A program made the translations under genes and the position numbers. The notes beneath the pieces were generated by a model. The model saw only the letters and a list, made by a program, of their open reading frames with translations, was not told the DNA's origin and made no database searches. 64,000 nt of DNA from Desmodesmus armatus (Eukaryota; Chlorophyta; Chlorophyceae; Sphaeropleales; Scenedesmaceae): the NCBI GenBank assembly GCA_007449985.2, contig VIIQ02000031.1, positions 62,001-126,000 of the forward strand. The letters run 5' to 3'. Below are positions 1 to 21,034 of the stretch, piece by piece (positions within the stretch are counted from its first letter, which is position 1; the number at the start of each line of letters is the position of its first letter).

Positions 1-94
1 CCCCGGCAACTGGGCATCGCCTCATTGCAGTGTGGTGCAGGCCAGTGGGAGTCCACTCCCCCTGGTTAAAACAAAAAAGTGTGCAGCTTCTCAC

Positions 95-1429
<1,335 letters not shown>

Positions 1430-1893
1430 GATGGTGTCCCCTCCTCTCCTCACAGCACAGCCAACGACGGTTCTCCGATCATGGACGAAAGCAGCGTATG
1501 ATGATCCTAGAAAGCTGCATGCTGGACGTTGCTTAAGTAGACGCTCCAGACTTTGCGGTGCTGTTGCTCAGCAACAAGTGAACAGACAAGTTGGATCAGC
1601 AGCAGCACAGCAAAAGAAGGATAAGAGCAGAGAGCCGGGGGGGTTCGGTCTGGTTGTGCAAGATAATGGATATGAATTCACCACATCGTGAACTGTTCTT
1701 CCTTATTCCTGTGATCGTGTTTGTCATCATGCGCCAAACCCTGGCGATCCCCAACGGGCAAGGAACAACAACATTTGCTGCTGGGCGTCATTGTCAAGCA
1801 GTGGCCCCACTGAGACCCTCCTCAGTGCTGCTTCACGCACATTCAGATCACATTCCCGAGACCCCTTAGTTCACGGCTGGGGGGCAGTGTTGC
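1430..1893. promoter_or_regulatory. Divergent intergenic region, CK2 alpha / SDH1
   Basis: About 460 bp separate the CK2 alpha start (minus) from the first recognisable SDH1 exon (plus), so both promoters and 5' leaders should lie here. The SDH1 initiator ATG probably also sits here, in a short 5' exon: ATGs occur at 1667, 1673 and 1730, but I could not connect any of them to the SDH1 exon with confidence. No clear TATA box or other element was recognised. Confidence 0.4.
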
Positions 1894-1904
1894 GTGCGTA
1901 GCAG

Positions 1905-9381
<7,477 letters not shown>

Positions 9382-9405
<24 letters not shown>

Positions 9406-9470
9406 ACCCCAGGGGTTATCAAAGCCCAGGGTTTACCGAAGCCCAGGGTTTACTCAACCTCTAAACCCCT
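9382..9470 (+). repeat. Tandem copies of the SDH1 C-terminal codons and stop in the 3' UTR
   Basis: The last codons CCAAAGCCCAGGGTGTACTA are followed by near copies ATCAAAGCCCAGGGTTTACC and CCGAAGCCCAGGGTTTACTC, giving three to four units of roughly 20 bp across the stop codon. They lie after the stop and do not change the protein. Confidence 0.85.
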
Positions 9471-12400
9471 GCTGTGAGCCAGCCATGCGCAACTGATGCT
9501 GTGCTATGGAGGGCAGCCTGGGCCTTCCCCCAGCCATGGCACGGGTAGCAGGAGCAGCGCAGTGAGTGTGTTGTCAGCTCTGTGTGGCTGTACTTGCGCA
9601 GAACCTGCGCAGAGGGTGTGTACCATAAGGTGTGGCTGCTTTGGTGGTGTCTTGCAAACCTGCAGTTGGTGCTTGGCGGCTGCGTAGTGGTGTGCTGTGC
9701 TGTGTGTGTTGTGGTCCTTTCGCTGTGCTGCAGCACGTTTGCATGGCTGTGTGCGGTTGTGATGGCAGGCGCTGCAGTAGTACTGCCGTTATCACTCGCA
9801 TGCTGCTCTCACTGCATCTTGACCAGCTTGTATATTAGGTTTGTGTTGTTGTCATGTTGGGGTGCACCGATGGGGGTGCTTGGCCACCCTGATGTGGGAA
9901 GACTGTGTGCCAGGCGCATGCGCTGAAACGTGTGCAGCTGCGTATCGCTTGGTTTGTAATGATTGCGCTGTCCATGAAACGCTGTGCAGAGTTGCAGCGC
10001 CAACCCCTTCGCTGGGTTTCAATCACAAATGTCAACACAGTATCTGCAGAAGAACTAAATAGTGCAAGCATCTTGGGATTGCCAAGGGCCGTAAGAGACT
10101 GAACCCAGAATGTCAGCTGTGTCAGACAGTCAAGTCAGCAGCAGATCAGATTGGCATGCAACATAAAGCACTCCGCCCTACTAGTTGGTGTGCATGGCAG
10201 TCTCGGCAGTAGGAGTCTACACAGGCAGCACACATTTTTGCAAGCCCCCACCCCACCCCAGAGCCCTTTTGCAAGTACCTTCCCTGTTACAGTACAAACC
10301 GTAACATCTGTCACAATATTACGTAACAGCTAGTAGCAGCAGTGCAGCCTGCCTCTTCTGCCCAGAGCAGCAACAATGGCAGAGCGGCGCCACATCCGCT
10401 GCAACCCGCCCAGCTCCCCACTCACACCTCTCTCGTGCTGTACAACGGCACAAAACCTGCACGCCCCCAAGGCTTTGCAACGGAAATCAAGCCGCCCAGC
10501 ACAGTAGGAACCGCTGTACTTGAGATGCGCTTGCCGCCTATGTGGCAAACAAGCCGCCTGCAAACTTGCGTACTATCCCAGTTCAGCCCTGGGCTAAGAC
10601 CTTACTCAGTGATAGCACACTGGGCACTCACATTCAGACATGTTAGCTAGATGCAAAAGGAGCCTTCCCCTTCAGGGGCAAACCGTGCTAGATAGTAATA
10701 ACATGCACACTAGGGTAAAACTTGCCAACCAACACGCCATCATGGTGTGACGCCGATAAATGGAAGCTCACACAACCGCACAGCCTCCAATCTGGAGAGC
10801 TGTGCATGTACCGACGCTTGGTTGTTCCAACCAAGCTGCAAAACTACACACAGCATAGACCCCGCTCACTGCATGTGTATGCTTGCAGCGCACATGTCCC
10901 GTCGGTAACGCCCAATACGTGTGACAGAGCGCACCGACCACAAGTTGGCTGTGGAACCACAGACGCCATCACAGGTACGCAAGCAGCTGCCAATGCACAC
11001 AACAGCACAGGGTACTATGGTAGGTAACACACGCAAACGCAGGCCGGCAATCAAGACAAGCCAGCTGCATCGCCAGTCAAACGAAACAGATGCTGCCTGC
11101 AGGAAGACCCACAGGAAACCTGCAGGACAGCGCTATACACAGACACAAACATGCACAAAACCACACAAGTCATGCATATAAGAAGCGGAAGACACACACC
11201 GTACCACACCAGGCAAAGAGTAACATGCTGGTGTGGTTTGCCTGCCCATGCAGATTTTCTGCATGAGTCATGCGCAGAAACTGACCAGAAGAGGCTGTGT
11301 GCTGACGCAGCAGCATCCGATAGCTGTGTCAGATGCTGCTGCATGTGGTGATCGGGAGATGGGTGAAGGGCTTGAATAGTCAGAGATGCAAAGGGCTGCT
11401 ACAACTGACAACACCAGATAGCGGCCGCTGCAGGAGCATCGGCAAACCTGCTGCTGCTATGGAGCTCATGCACCAGCTAGACTATATACATTCTCGGCCC
11501 CGAGTCAACACCAAAGCTGATCGCCCATATCACAGGGTGAAGATGCGAATGTGCAAATGCCCTCGGTACAGCAACAACCTGTCAGCTAAACCTGACTGTA
11601 TAGGTGAGTTGCAGCAGCACAGGCATGCCCCAACTTTGCAAGGGGTGGAGATGCCTTGCAAGTAATGAGGAATGTATGAGGGTTTTAACCTCGGTGCTTG
11701 TCACAACACATGCACACAGCTGCACGCAATAACAACCACTGCCAATAGAGTCATGTCACCACCGCTGCTAGCACAGGCACCCGTCTGCGCCAAGTGGAGT
11801 CGCTAGTTCAAACACACAAACAGAAAATCAAATCACCGACTATGCTGCCAGAGCCGCTGTGGCACGAGCACTCAGGGGTCCGAGTTGGCATTATGTTATA
11901 TAGGGTAGGGTACTGTTAGTAACAGCCCGCCATAAGCAGGCATCTTGCCGGCACGGGTGCAGTACTCCACCCTGCAACGTAGCGAAACGCAAGCAGGTCA
12001 CGACTGCAAAATGAAAGACAAACACAGCCATGCAAGCATTGCATCCGGCTGGGGTGTGAGCAAGCGCAAGCGCTGCAAGGCAGATTGTTTGTAGGCATCC
12101 CCCTGCTGCAGGGGTAGCAACAATCCGGGCTTGGGGACCCCCGCTGCTGTTCTGCAGCAACATAAGCCTACATGTCAGGACGCTCAGGGGTCACACAACA
12201 GCCACAGCGGTCACACATACGTCATATGAAACACACAGTCAAGGTCAAAGTCACACCAATGCCGCATGCAGCAGCTTGGATGGGGGCTGTTGGCTCACAA
12301 ACACAAACAACACAACGGCTCAATAGGTCAACAGCTCTGCTTGTTGTATCCAGGCAAGCAGCTGTGAGGACAAGGCATTCAACAAATGAATAGCTATGGG

Positions 12401-13245
12401 TGAGCATGTCGCACAGGCAACAGCAGGCACTGTACATGCGAAGGGTGCAGGCGGTTGTGGTCACGGGACCCAGCAAGGGACTAGCACAGGTCAAAACAGC
12501 ACAGCACAAACACATCACAGCACAGCACAGGCCATGCATTGCAGCCCAGACAGCACACGCCTGTGCTGTAGACTTGCTTAGCATACAGGAGAGTTCGCAC
12601 CTCCCAACTGCTGCTGTCAAAGGTCCTGCAACATGCTGAGCCATAGAATGCTATGGCAGCATTTGCCCTCATGTACACAAACACACCCACACAAACACAC
12701 CTGCGTACAGCATCTCCAACACTTTGTGTCCTTCATCACAACTACACACTGTGACCCAGCAACATCGACATACAAGACACAGGAGTGTCCTATCGAACAC
12801 CTGTTAACCCCTGTAGACCATTCAGCCGTCCTGCACCGCATACACCATGCTGCTTTGAACAAGATCATATGCCAGAAGCACGGGCATGCTGTGCATGTGT
12901 GGAGCCTCGCAACACAGACCTCAATCAGCACTAAAAGGCGTGCATGATCGCCCAGCACACAAACGCCAAACAGGCCCTCTCAAGCAACCATCGAAGCCAT
13001 GATTCACGCAACACCCTTCCAGCTATACCAGCAGCCGAATCCGTATACAAAAGCACACCAGCCTTTGCATGCACCAACCAGACCTAAACCCAATCCCCAA
13101 ACAACGCCTCAAGGCCCCTACCACAAAGCACAAACCTCACCCACGCCTCACGCTGGCACTGCATCAGCCAAACATGCATGCAAAAGCAAGCAGCTCCTCC
13201 AGGCTGCCCTTTCCTGCACACCGCACCCTCAGCACCTGCCGCACT
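9406..13245. other. Gene-poor interval between convergent SDH1 and SBP genes
   Basis: About 3.8 kb between the SDH1 stop and the SBP-gene stop. It should contain both 3' UTRs. The rest is CA-rich and GCTGCT-rich sequence with only short, unconserved open frames on either strand. No RNA gene or transposon end was recognised. Confidence 0.6.
9955..9959 (+). terminator. TGTAA polyadenylation motif, SDH1
   Basis: TGTAA, the usual poly(A) signal of chlorophycean nuclear genes, occurs 550 bases after the SDH1 stop, in GGTTTGTAATG. No earlier exact TGTAA was noticed in this UTR. Use is inferred from the motif only. Confidence 0.5.
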
Positions 13246-16200
13246 TCAGAACAGGTCCGTCAAGTGCTCAAACAACGCATCACAGCTCTCCTTGTCCCCA
13301 CCCTCATAGTCCTCCAGAACATCCCACAGGTCTGCTATATCCCCCGCATCTAAACCCTGCACTCCTGGCCCCATTCCTTCAGCCACTGCTGCAGCAGCAG
13401 CGGCCCCCGAGGGAGTGGTCCCCGTCCTGGACATGGCCCCTGGTACTGTCTTCATCGTGCTGGCATGGATGCTAAACCCATGCCCGTGGCTCTGGACAGC
13501 CGCCGCGGCGGCTGCGGCGGCTGCGGCGGCTGCACTGCTGCCGGCTGGCGGCTGCACCGGTGCTTGCGCCCCTGCAGGGCCCTCCACCGGCCTGCCGTGG
13601 CCCAGCCTTGCACCTGCAGACCGAAGTGCTGACCACCGCTGTCGCTCAGGAGCCCTGCAGGGTTTACCACTGCTGCCAGCTCGGCAGCGGCGGCTGCATC
13701 CCTAGCCGCCTTCGCCGCCGCCTGCCCTGCATGTGTGCTGGCCTGCTGCAAGGATACTCCTGCAGGCAGTTGCGCCTGGTAGAAGTCTCCAGTAACCTGC
13801 AGCGGCAGCGATGTGCCGTTTGGTGCTGCCATCAGCCGCCCTGCAGCCGCCGCAGTACTGCTGCCATGCATGCCGGCGGCTGCCATGGCAGCATTGATGC
13901 TGGCAGAATTCACCTCGCCACCGCAAGGCTGGTACAGCCCCTGCAGGGTTGGGCCCTGCATTACTGCCAGGTCTGCGAGGGTAGGACCCTGCATTGGGGC
14001 CATGTCGGTAGGACCCCTGCCTAGGGTGGAGCCCACTTGGCGGGAGGTCTGGATTCTATGCCAGAGCTGGAGCTGTTCTAGCTCCTGCTGCTGCTGGTGC
14101 TGAAGGGCCTGGTAGTCTGCCATCGCTGCTGCCTGGCGTGCTGAGCTCCCGGGGTTTTGCTCCATCCTGCTGCGCCCGATCTTGTGCATGAGATACATTC
14201 CTGCAGGGCTGCCAGCAGCCGCTGGGGCTCCTGCTGCTGCGAGCGCTGCATCAACACCCCCGGCTGTGCCGCCCAGATGTCAGCACAGCTATCGAAGCTG
14301 TTGCCGCCGACCTGCATCATGTTTCCTTGCCCGGGGGTTGCTCCCCAGCCAGCATGGAGCGCCAGCTGCGTGTGGGGTTGCTCCTAGCAGCGGCGGCGGC
14401 CGCTGCTGCCGCTCGTGCAGCAGCATACGTGCCGGAAGCACTAGTAGTCCTCACAAGGCTGTGTGGCAAGCCGCCGGCGGCTGCAGCTGCATTAGCAGCC
14501 ATGAGGTGCTGCTGCTGCTGCTGGGAGTAGCCGCCGGCGTGCGGTGGCAGCGGCGGCATGCTGCCCATACTGGCCAGTGGGCTCGGAGCATTACTAATCC
14601 CTGCAGGGGTCATGTAATGTGCCAGGGAGCCGGAGGGCGCTGAGGCAGCGCTGTGCAGCAGGCTGCGCTGCTGCCGCCTTGCGTTGCTTAGCATCGGGCT
14701 TCCTCTGCTGCTGCAGCAGCTGCTACTGCCGGCATCATCATCCCCCTGCTGCTGTGTAAGCCTTCCAGAGCCTCCCGAGGCGGTGCCTCTACCGTGAAGC
14801 ATCCCACTGCCGCACAGGGCCCCTGCCGCCCCACCTCCGCTGCCACCGCCGGCTGAAGTGCCATAGCCGCCGGGCATGCTTGTGCGCTGAATGCCGCCAC
14901 CCATCCCTGGGCTGATTGCCATACCAGCCGGGGCACCGGTCCCAGCCATAGCTGAACCCCCGAGAGGCCCCAGCGCCTGCATCTGCTGCTGCTGCTGCAG
15001 GGCCTGCAGCTGGGACATGTTATAGCCGCCTGGGCTGCTGCCGAGCATCTGAGATGTGGTCATGCCATGAGGGTGCACCTGCACTCCACCCATCAGAGCA
15101 GCTGTGTAGCGGCCATAGCTAGCGACACCCCTGCGCTGCTGAGCCCCTCTGTGTGGTCAAACCGACCCCAGACGTCTCCTGCTGCCAGGCCGTAGCCACC
15201 CTGCAGCCCCATGGCAGCGGCAGCAGCCTCCATGCTCCTGTGGTGGTGTGCAGCCGCCGCTGAAGCTGCTGCCTCTGCTGCTGCCATGAGGTCATCCTCC
15301 ATTGCTGCCGCTGCTGCCGCTGCTGCGCGGCGCGTCACTAGTGTCCCACCGGTGCCGCCGGAGCTGCTCGGCGGCTCCGTCTTGACGGCCCGCTGAGCCG
15401 CCGCGGCGGCTGCCGTCACGGCCGACAGCGTCCGCTTCGCTGGCGCCTTGGCGGCTGCCTTCTTGCTCTTTGCCTCCGCCATGGCGGCGGCCGCGGCGGC
15501 TGCGACGGCTGCGGCGGCTGCGGCCTGCTGGGCGGCGGTGTCGCCGCCGGCGGCTGCGGCGGCTGCGGCGGCTTGCTGGGCGGCGAGCAGGCGGGCCTTG
15601 GCGCGCGCGGCTTGTGCGGCGTGGGGCTTGAGCGCTGGTGCTGTAGAAGGAGCCGGGTGTGCAGCGGCGGCGGTGCTTCCTGCTCTTGTTGTGGTGGGCC
15701 AGCTGGCTGCGGCAGCTCCTGCGGGGGGGGGGGGGGGGAGAGAAAGCGAAGGTGTTGGTTGGTAACAAGCCTCATTCTTGACATGCGAGAGTGACAGAGA
15801 ACATGGGGTAGTTGATGCGCATATGCTTTGCTGCAGGAGACAGGGTAGGGAGGGATGGAAGGGCGGTACCATATCCCGACATCAGCAAGAATGTACCACA
15901 GTGATGCTGTGAGCGCTGCGACTGCTGATGTCGCAGCATCTGACGCTGGTAGGGTGTAGCGCAACCAGCCAGGGTTCAAACGCATGGCATGGCAGTACAG
16001 CTGTGTGGGCGGCGACCCTGGTTCATGATAGCATGCAGGGCAGCTTTTGAATCTGAACAACAATCTGAACAACAATCTGAACAACAACAGGATATCTTGT
16101 CAACTCCATTGGTGGCAGCAGGAAAGCTGGCATACAGCTGGGTGTACACTAACAGGCTAGCTTGTGGTGTATAAGAAAAAGTACATGCCATCACATTCAC

Positions 16201-19018
16201 ATCTAAGTTGCTCAAGGGTTGTCTGATTGCAAAGTCAACACACCACGCCTGTAAATCCCTTACCTCTTTGTGCCGTCAAACTCGTTCAGTGGGTGGCAGC
16301 GTGTGCACTGCTGGCTTTTACTAGGAAAAGTGTGTCATATGACAGACACGATTTTATGCATACTGGGATCCCTGCATTTGATTTCGACTCACTGTTAGAC
16401 CCCCCCCCCCCCCCCCCCCCGCGCCCTGACGTTGCCCCCTACCCCCTCTTCCACACCCACCCACCCCGCAGCCTCTTCCACCCTCCCCCTCCCCCCTCAC
16501 CGCTTTGTGCCGTCAAACTCGTCCAAAGGGTGGCAGCGTGTGCACTGCTGGCAAAACCTGCACACCACCCCACCCCCTTTCCCACCCTCCCCCCCCCCAC
16601 CCCCCCCCTCCCCCCCCCTCCCCCTCCCCCCTCACCTCTTTGTGCCGTCAAACTCATCCAACGGGTGGCAGCGTGTGCACTGCTGGCAGAACCTGCACAC
16701 CACCCCACCCAGGAGCACAGTGGGGGCGCCCTGGTGGCTGGGACAGATCTTGCTGCGCCTGAAGTAGGGCTTGAGCTCTGACAGGTCCTCGCCACACCCG
16801 TCAACCTGCAGGCCATAGGGAATGAACAAAAATGTTTTGTGAGTGTTGTTGGGGGTTGGGTTATAGGGAGAGCAGTAGGGCTTCAGCCTGAAGTAAGGCT
16901 CAAGCTCTGACAGGTCCTCACCACACCCGTCAACCTGCAGGCAAAGGTTGCAGGGTTTTGTGAGTGTTGTTGGGGGTGAATGTTTCAGGGAGGGCCTATT
17001 GACTGAGACAGGCTTCAGCCCAGAGAGAACCTCGCCACAGCTGTCAACCTGCAGGCAAATGGTGCAGGGTTTTGTGAGTGTTGTTGGGGCAGGGTTTTGA
17101 AAGTAAGCCTCCCAAACGAGTAGGGCTTGAGCTCAGACAAGTCCTCGCAACACATGCCAACCTGCAGGCAAAGGGTGCAGGGTTTGTCGAGTGGTGTTGG
17201 GGGTGGGGTTTGAAAGAGAGCCTCCCAAACGAGTAGGGCTTGAGCTCAGATCAGTCCTCGCCACACCCGTCAACCTGCAGGCAAAGGGGGTAGGGTTTTG
17301 TGAGTGTTGTTGGGGGTGGGGCTTGAAGGAGAGCCTCGCAAATGAGTAGGGGCTCAGCTCTGACAGGTCCTCGCCACCAGAGGGGACCCTGAGATTCCTA
17401 TGGATAAAAGCGCCAGGTTATACAACCACAATACAACCCCACTATGTTGTTATAGCAGGAGATATAAAAGATATGTTCGGAGATTTATCAGAAACGGACA
17501 AGTCCCCAGCGTCTGAGAGAGCCCTCCTCTACAGGTCTGGTCAGCGTATGTGCAGCATGGGGGTGGCAGAGGGTGGGTGGGTGAGGTGAGAAGCCGAAAA
17601 GGCACACACGGTCACAGGGTGTAGGGGGGAGGGGGGGCGCAAGCACCAACGACAGCAAGCATGAGCAAGTCCCTTGGACCTGTGGGCATGGGAATCAGGG
17701 GACGCGTGCGGAGGGGAACAGCTTCAGCATACACAGCAGGCCTAGGAGCAGACCCCTTGCTCAACCCCGGTACTGGCATATACCCTAAAAAGGCAGGCAG
17801 TGAAGCAGCGCCTGAGCTCTGGCCGGTCCTTTCCTCACCCTGCAAGCTGAGGTCTGGGGCAGGAGGGGGAGCTGATGCACACACGAGCAGGGGGTGTGAA
17901 GAGGCAAGTGTGCTCAAAACAGACCACATCAAACAAACATGCAGCAGTGCCTTAAAGTCTGCATCAGCAGCAAAGCTTCACCACTCACCAAGCAGATGTG
18001 TGACCCGTGTCCTCCGTACGTCACTGCTGCCGCCACAGCCGCCACAGATGCTGCCGCTGCTGCCGCTGCAGCACCCTCCTCCGTACTGCCGCCGTCCTGT
18101 GAACCCTGCAGGTCCCTCCATCCTCGTCATCCTCGTCGTCATCGTCATTGTCATTATCGTCATTTCCCGCCTCTGTCTCCCCACCTTCTGTGGGAAGCTC
18201 AGTTGCGTCTGTGCCTGTCCCTGTGGCGGCGGAAGCCACTGCCGTGGATGCTGCTGCTGCGTTGGTGCTCCCCTGCCTGCTGCCTGCGTCTAAAGTCCCA
18301 GGGGTGACTAATCCCGTCCCAGGGTTTACTAAACCTGCTGCAGGAGGGTGGAGATCTGCAGGGCGGCGGCTGCAGCCGTGCTGGCATCGGGTGCTAGGTC
18401 GGCAACTGCTGCTGCTGCTGCCGCGGCTGCCATTGTGCCTGCGCTTGTGTTGGAGGCTGCTGCCAGGGGGCATGCGGGCACTGCTGCCACTCCTGCAACC
18501 TCCGTAGGGTGAGCTGCTGCTGCTGGGGCGGGGTCTGCAGATGCTGCACTGGGTGCTGCTGCTGCTGCTGCTGTGGCTGTGTCCTGCTGTGATTGCTGGT
18601 GTGCTGACGCTGCGGCTTGTGCTGGGGTTGCTGCTGCAGGCTGCTGCATGGAGGTTGGGACCTGCAGGACTGTGGCAGGGGCCTGTGCTGAGCTGATGCC
18701 AGCACAGCCAGCATGGGTAGTGCATGGGTCGGCAGCTGTCTGGGCTGGGCCTGGGGGAGCTGTGGTCACACAAGTGTGTCCCATGACCTGCAGCTGCAGC
18801 TGCGCAGAGGCTGGGTGCTGCATGGGGTGTGTGTGCACCTGCTGCTGCTCTAGTTTGATAGCTGCCGTGGCTGCTGCTGCTGCTGGGGTGCCTTGGTGGG
18901 CTGTGCTGCAGCTAGGAGGGTCTGGGGTTGTGTAGGCCAGCGGCCCCACCTGCAGAGCTGCCTTGGGCATGCTTGTCGGCTCTGCGGGTGCCCTCCAAGT
19001 AGACTCTGGGTTGGCCAT
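13246..19018 (-). CDS. SBP-box (SQUAMOSA promoter-binding-like) transcription factor, frame-broken
   Basis: DNA-binding regulator of the plant/algal SBP family (GTAC-core sites). Likely ATG 19018; exon 18335-19018 is Ala/Gln/Pro-rich; exon ~18105-18272 is acidic (NDDNDNDDDDEDDED). The SBP domain is split between 16636-16805 (VDGCGEDLSELKPYFRR, CQQCTRCHPLDEFDGTKR) and an exon starting 15718 (SCRSQLAHHNKSRKHRRR, with the basic nuclear-localisation end). The zinc-ligand Cys/His pattern is present; the usual CSRFH is CTRCH. Downstream, poly-Ala and poly-Gln low-complexity sequence runs to the stop at 13246, ending in an acidic/hydrophobic tail (DIADLWDVLEDYEGG, DALFEHLTDLF) that resembles an activation domain. 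The frame changes near 15650, 15100, 14325, 14200 and 13560 without obvious introns. The link between 18105 and 16805 is unresolved. No ankyrin repeats were seen, unlike Chlamydomonas CRR1. Confidence 0.82.
16050..16089 (+). repeat. 13-bp tandem repeat, three copies
   Basis: The unit AATCTGAACAACA is repeated three times in the region between SBP-gene exons. It is simple and intronic. Confidence 0.85.
16259..16573 (-). repeat. Two downstream copies of the 3' half of the SBP exon
   Basis: The exon end FCQQCTRCHPLDEFDGTKR|donor (real copy 16636-16700) is repeated at 16499-16573 and 16259-16312, both on the intron side (downstream on the minus strand). Changes are modest (CQQCTRCHPLDEFDGTKR becomes CQQCTRCHPLDEFDGTK-like and CQQCTRCHPLNEFDGTK-like). 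They are separated by C-rich tracts including C21 at 16400-16420. Confidence 0.92.
16400..16420 (+). repeat. C21 homopolymer
   Basis: Twenty-one consecutive C, with further C-rich sequence to 16630. On the transcribed SBP-gene sense strand this is poly-G, inside the intron that separates the two SBP-domain exons. Confidence 0.9.
16888..17378 (-). repeat. Five upstream tandem copies of the 5' half of the SBP exon
   Basis: The acceptor plus first ~50 bases of the SBP exon (VDGCGEDLSELKPYF, real copy 16750-16810) recurs at about 16888-16945, 17011-17070, 17121-17180, 17234-17290 and 17343-17378. The period is about 112-118 bp, and intron text such as TTTGTGAGTGTTGTTGGGG is part of each unit. 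The last copy is truncated (GGEDLSELSPYS). All lie on the intron side of the acceptor. Confidence 0.93.
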
Positions 19019-21034
19019 AGCAGTGCTGCTGCTGTCACAGTTGCCAAAGAGGCTTGATGGGCCCAGGGATACGTGGCTGAAGACGGGACTGCGAGTCACC
19101 CACCAACACAGGTGGTAAGGATGGTGCCATGCGGTTGATCAGGCAAGATAGAGAGGTGCTGAAGCATACTAGTGAAGCAGCAGACCACTGTGTCCAGCCT
19201 AAGGCCTCATCAAGCTGCACAGGGTTATGATATAGGAGCACAGCAGCTGCTGCCACTGTCATTACTGACTCACTGATAGGGTTACCAGGGATACTCAGCC
19301 CGTAAAGGCGCGCGTTCAATCCATATTGAACTCGGATATAAATTGTCGAGTTGGACGCAGGGGCTCACCTGTCCTGGCTGGGCTGCCCTTGGAACATCTG
19401 TGTTTGGCGATCAGCTCACGCGCTTTGCCTCCAGGGTCCTACACGGGCAATGCAACGGCGCAAAGTGGCTGTCAGAACGTTTCGTGTATAAATGATCACA
19501 CGCTTGCCTTTGTCCAGAGCATACACACACCCTGTTGTGAAAATTTCAGACCCGGTGAAGATGCTGCTCGACGTCCTTGAGAGCACGTTCATACTACCAG
19601 GAAAATACGGGCATGCATTTGTCAAACGGCTACAGGCTGGTGTCTGCACCAGGAGCAGGAATTGCTGGCGATGCTGAATTGACAGAGTGGGTGTGTGCGG
19701 TGATAGGCTGCTTGGACCTATCAGCACTCCCTACCGTCGACTAGAACGATTATGGTGGGCTGCGATTGCGCTACAGATGGTGGTCAACAGGGACCTACGG
19801 TGGTCTGAACCTCGTTGACCAAAGGGTATGATCCTGCAACCCTACTTACACAGACCAGCTTTCAAATGTGTGTTGAAACTAATATACCTACATTTCGATC
19901 TCGTTGGTGCGGAGGCTTATGCAATGGGCGAACACAGCAGTGTTGCTCAGAAACATTTCCCACTTGCTGCTATCACAGGCGCAGGTGTGCTTACAACGTT
20001 CAGTTTACTGGAAGAATAGGGTGAAGGCAGAGTTGCATCAGACTGTGAGCTATGACTGCTGAATCAGCTCAAGTGCGCGCCTCAAGGATTTTGGCGGTTC
20101 TGCATTGAACGCATATTCTATGGTTGATGGCGTTGATAAAATTGAAAACTCACGCTTTGGGCTCTGCGATGTGCGGTTTGAAGAAACCTTGGACTCGCCT
20201 GAGTGAGTCACTGGGTCAACCTCACCAGATCCTGGTCTGAAGACCAGGACATACCCAACCTGCTCACTCACTGTTGTTACCAACAAACATTAGCCTGAAC
20301 AAGCACCACGAACGCTGTACAAGGCTGCACACGACACAACATATTGTTCCCTTGTGTACACAAGCCACCCCACTGGGACCCTTTGTCTACACTCCCCGGA
20401 AAACTGCAATACTGATGTTGACACCATCACCAAAAAAACAAGATTTTGTAAAAGCACACAGCTGCTTTGATGCGCCTCAAATACATGCCACCCAGCACTG
20501 TTCCCTGCAGGTCTTTCTGTCATTGTCTGAACAGCTCCTCTCGCTCAACAACAATCAACTGCTGACTCACTCGGCCTCCCATCATTCGCAAACCTATCAT
20601 GCGCAGTGCAATTGTGTTCCACCACCTGCAGCCGCCCCCATACGGACAGCTCCGCCTGGAATTCAGCCATCAACCAACCTTGAAGGGCACTCTGCGCAGC
20701 ATGGCACCATGCAAACACACGCATGTACACACAGAGGTTTTGACTCGCGCCCCACCAGTGGTGACAAATCGCACACGAACAGCAAGCCCAGCCTGCGGTA
20801 GCAACAACAATGAAGCAAACATGCGGCAACTGCTAGACACGCTCCCAGGCCTTGGGTCTTGTCTTGAATCAGCCAAGGGCATCCCCTGGGAATGCATGCA
20901 CTTTGCCAGCCAACTGCACTGGTACCCCAAGGCCTTGCCCCCCGTGTACACCCGTGAGATGCAAGGGCTGATTGTGAAAGGTTGCAAAGCGCTGCAGTTG
21001 CAGTATATAAGCCCCTGGACCATACCTGGGAGCT
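19019..21034. other. Interval without recognised gene
   Basis: About 2 kb upstream of the SBP-gene start and downstream of the lumen-protein stop. It has somewhat lower GC and fewer CTG runs than its surroundings. Short frames exist, e.g. + 19828-20019 (ends EHSSVAQKHFPLAAITGAGV) and - 20050-20286 (GYVLVFRPGSGEVDPVTHSG). They have protein-like composition but no family I recognise and no clear splice partners. They may be fragments of an old mobile element or of an unrecognised gene. Confidence 0.4.

Noticed and set aside
1894..1896. GTG as SDH1 start codon
   Set aside because: Nuclear genes of algae start at ATG; the frame has no ATG in this exon, so a short upstream exon is more likely.
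15448..15765. Alanine-rich plus-strand frame
   Set aside because: It is the complement of GC-rich poly-Ala/Arg coding in the SBP gene; GCN repeats keep opposite frames open.
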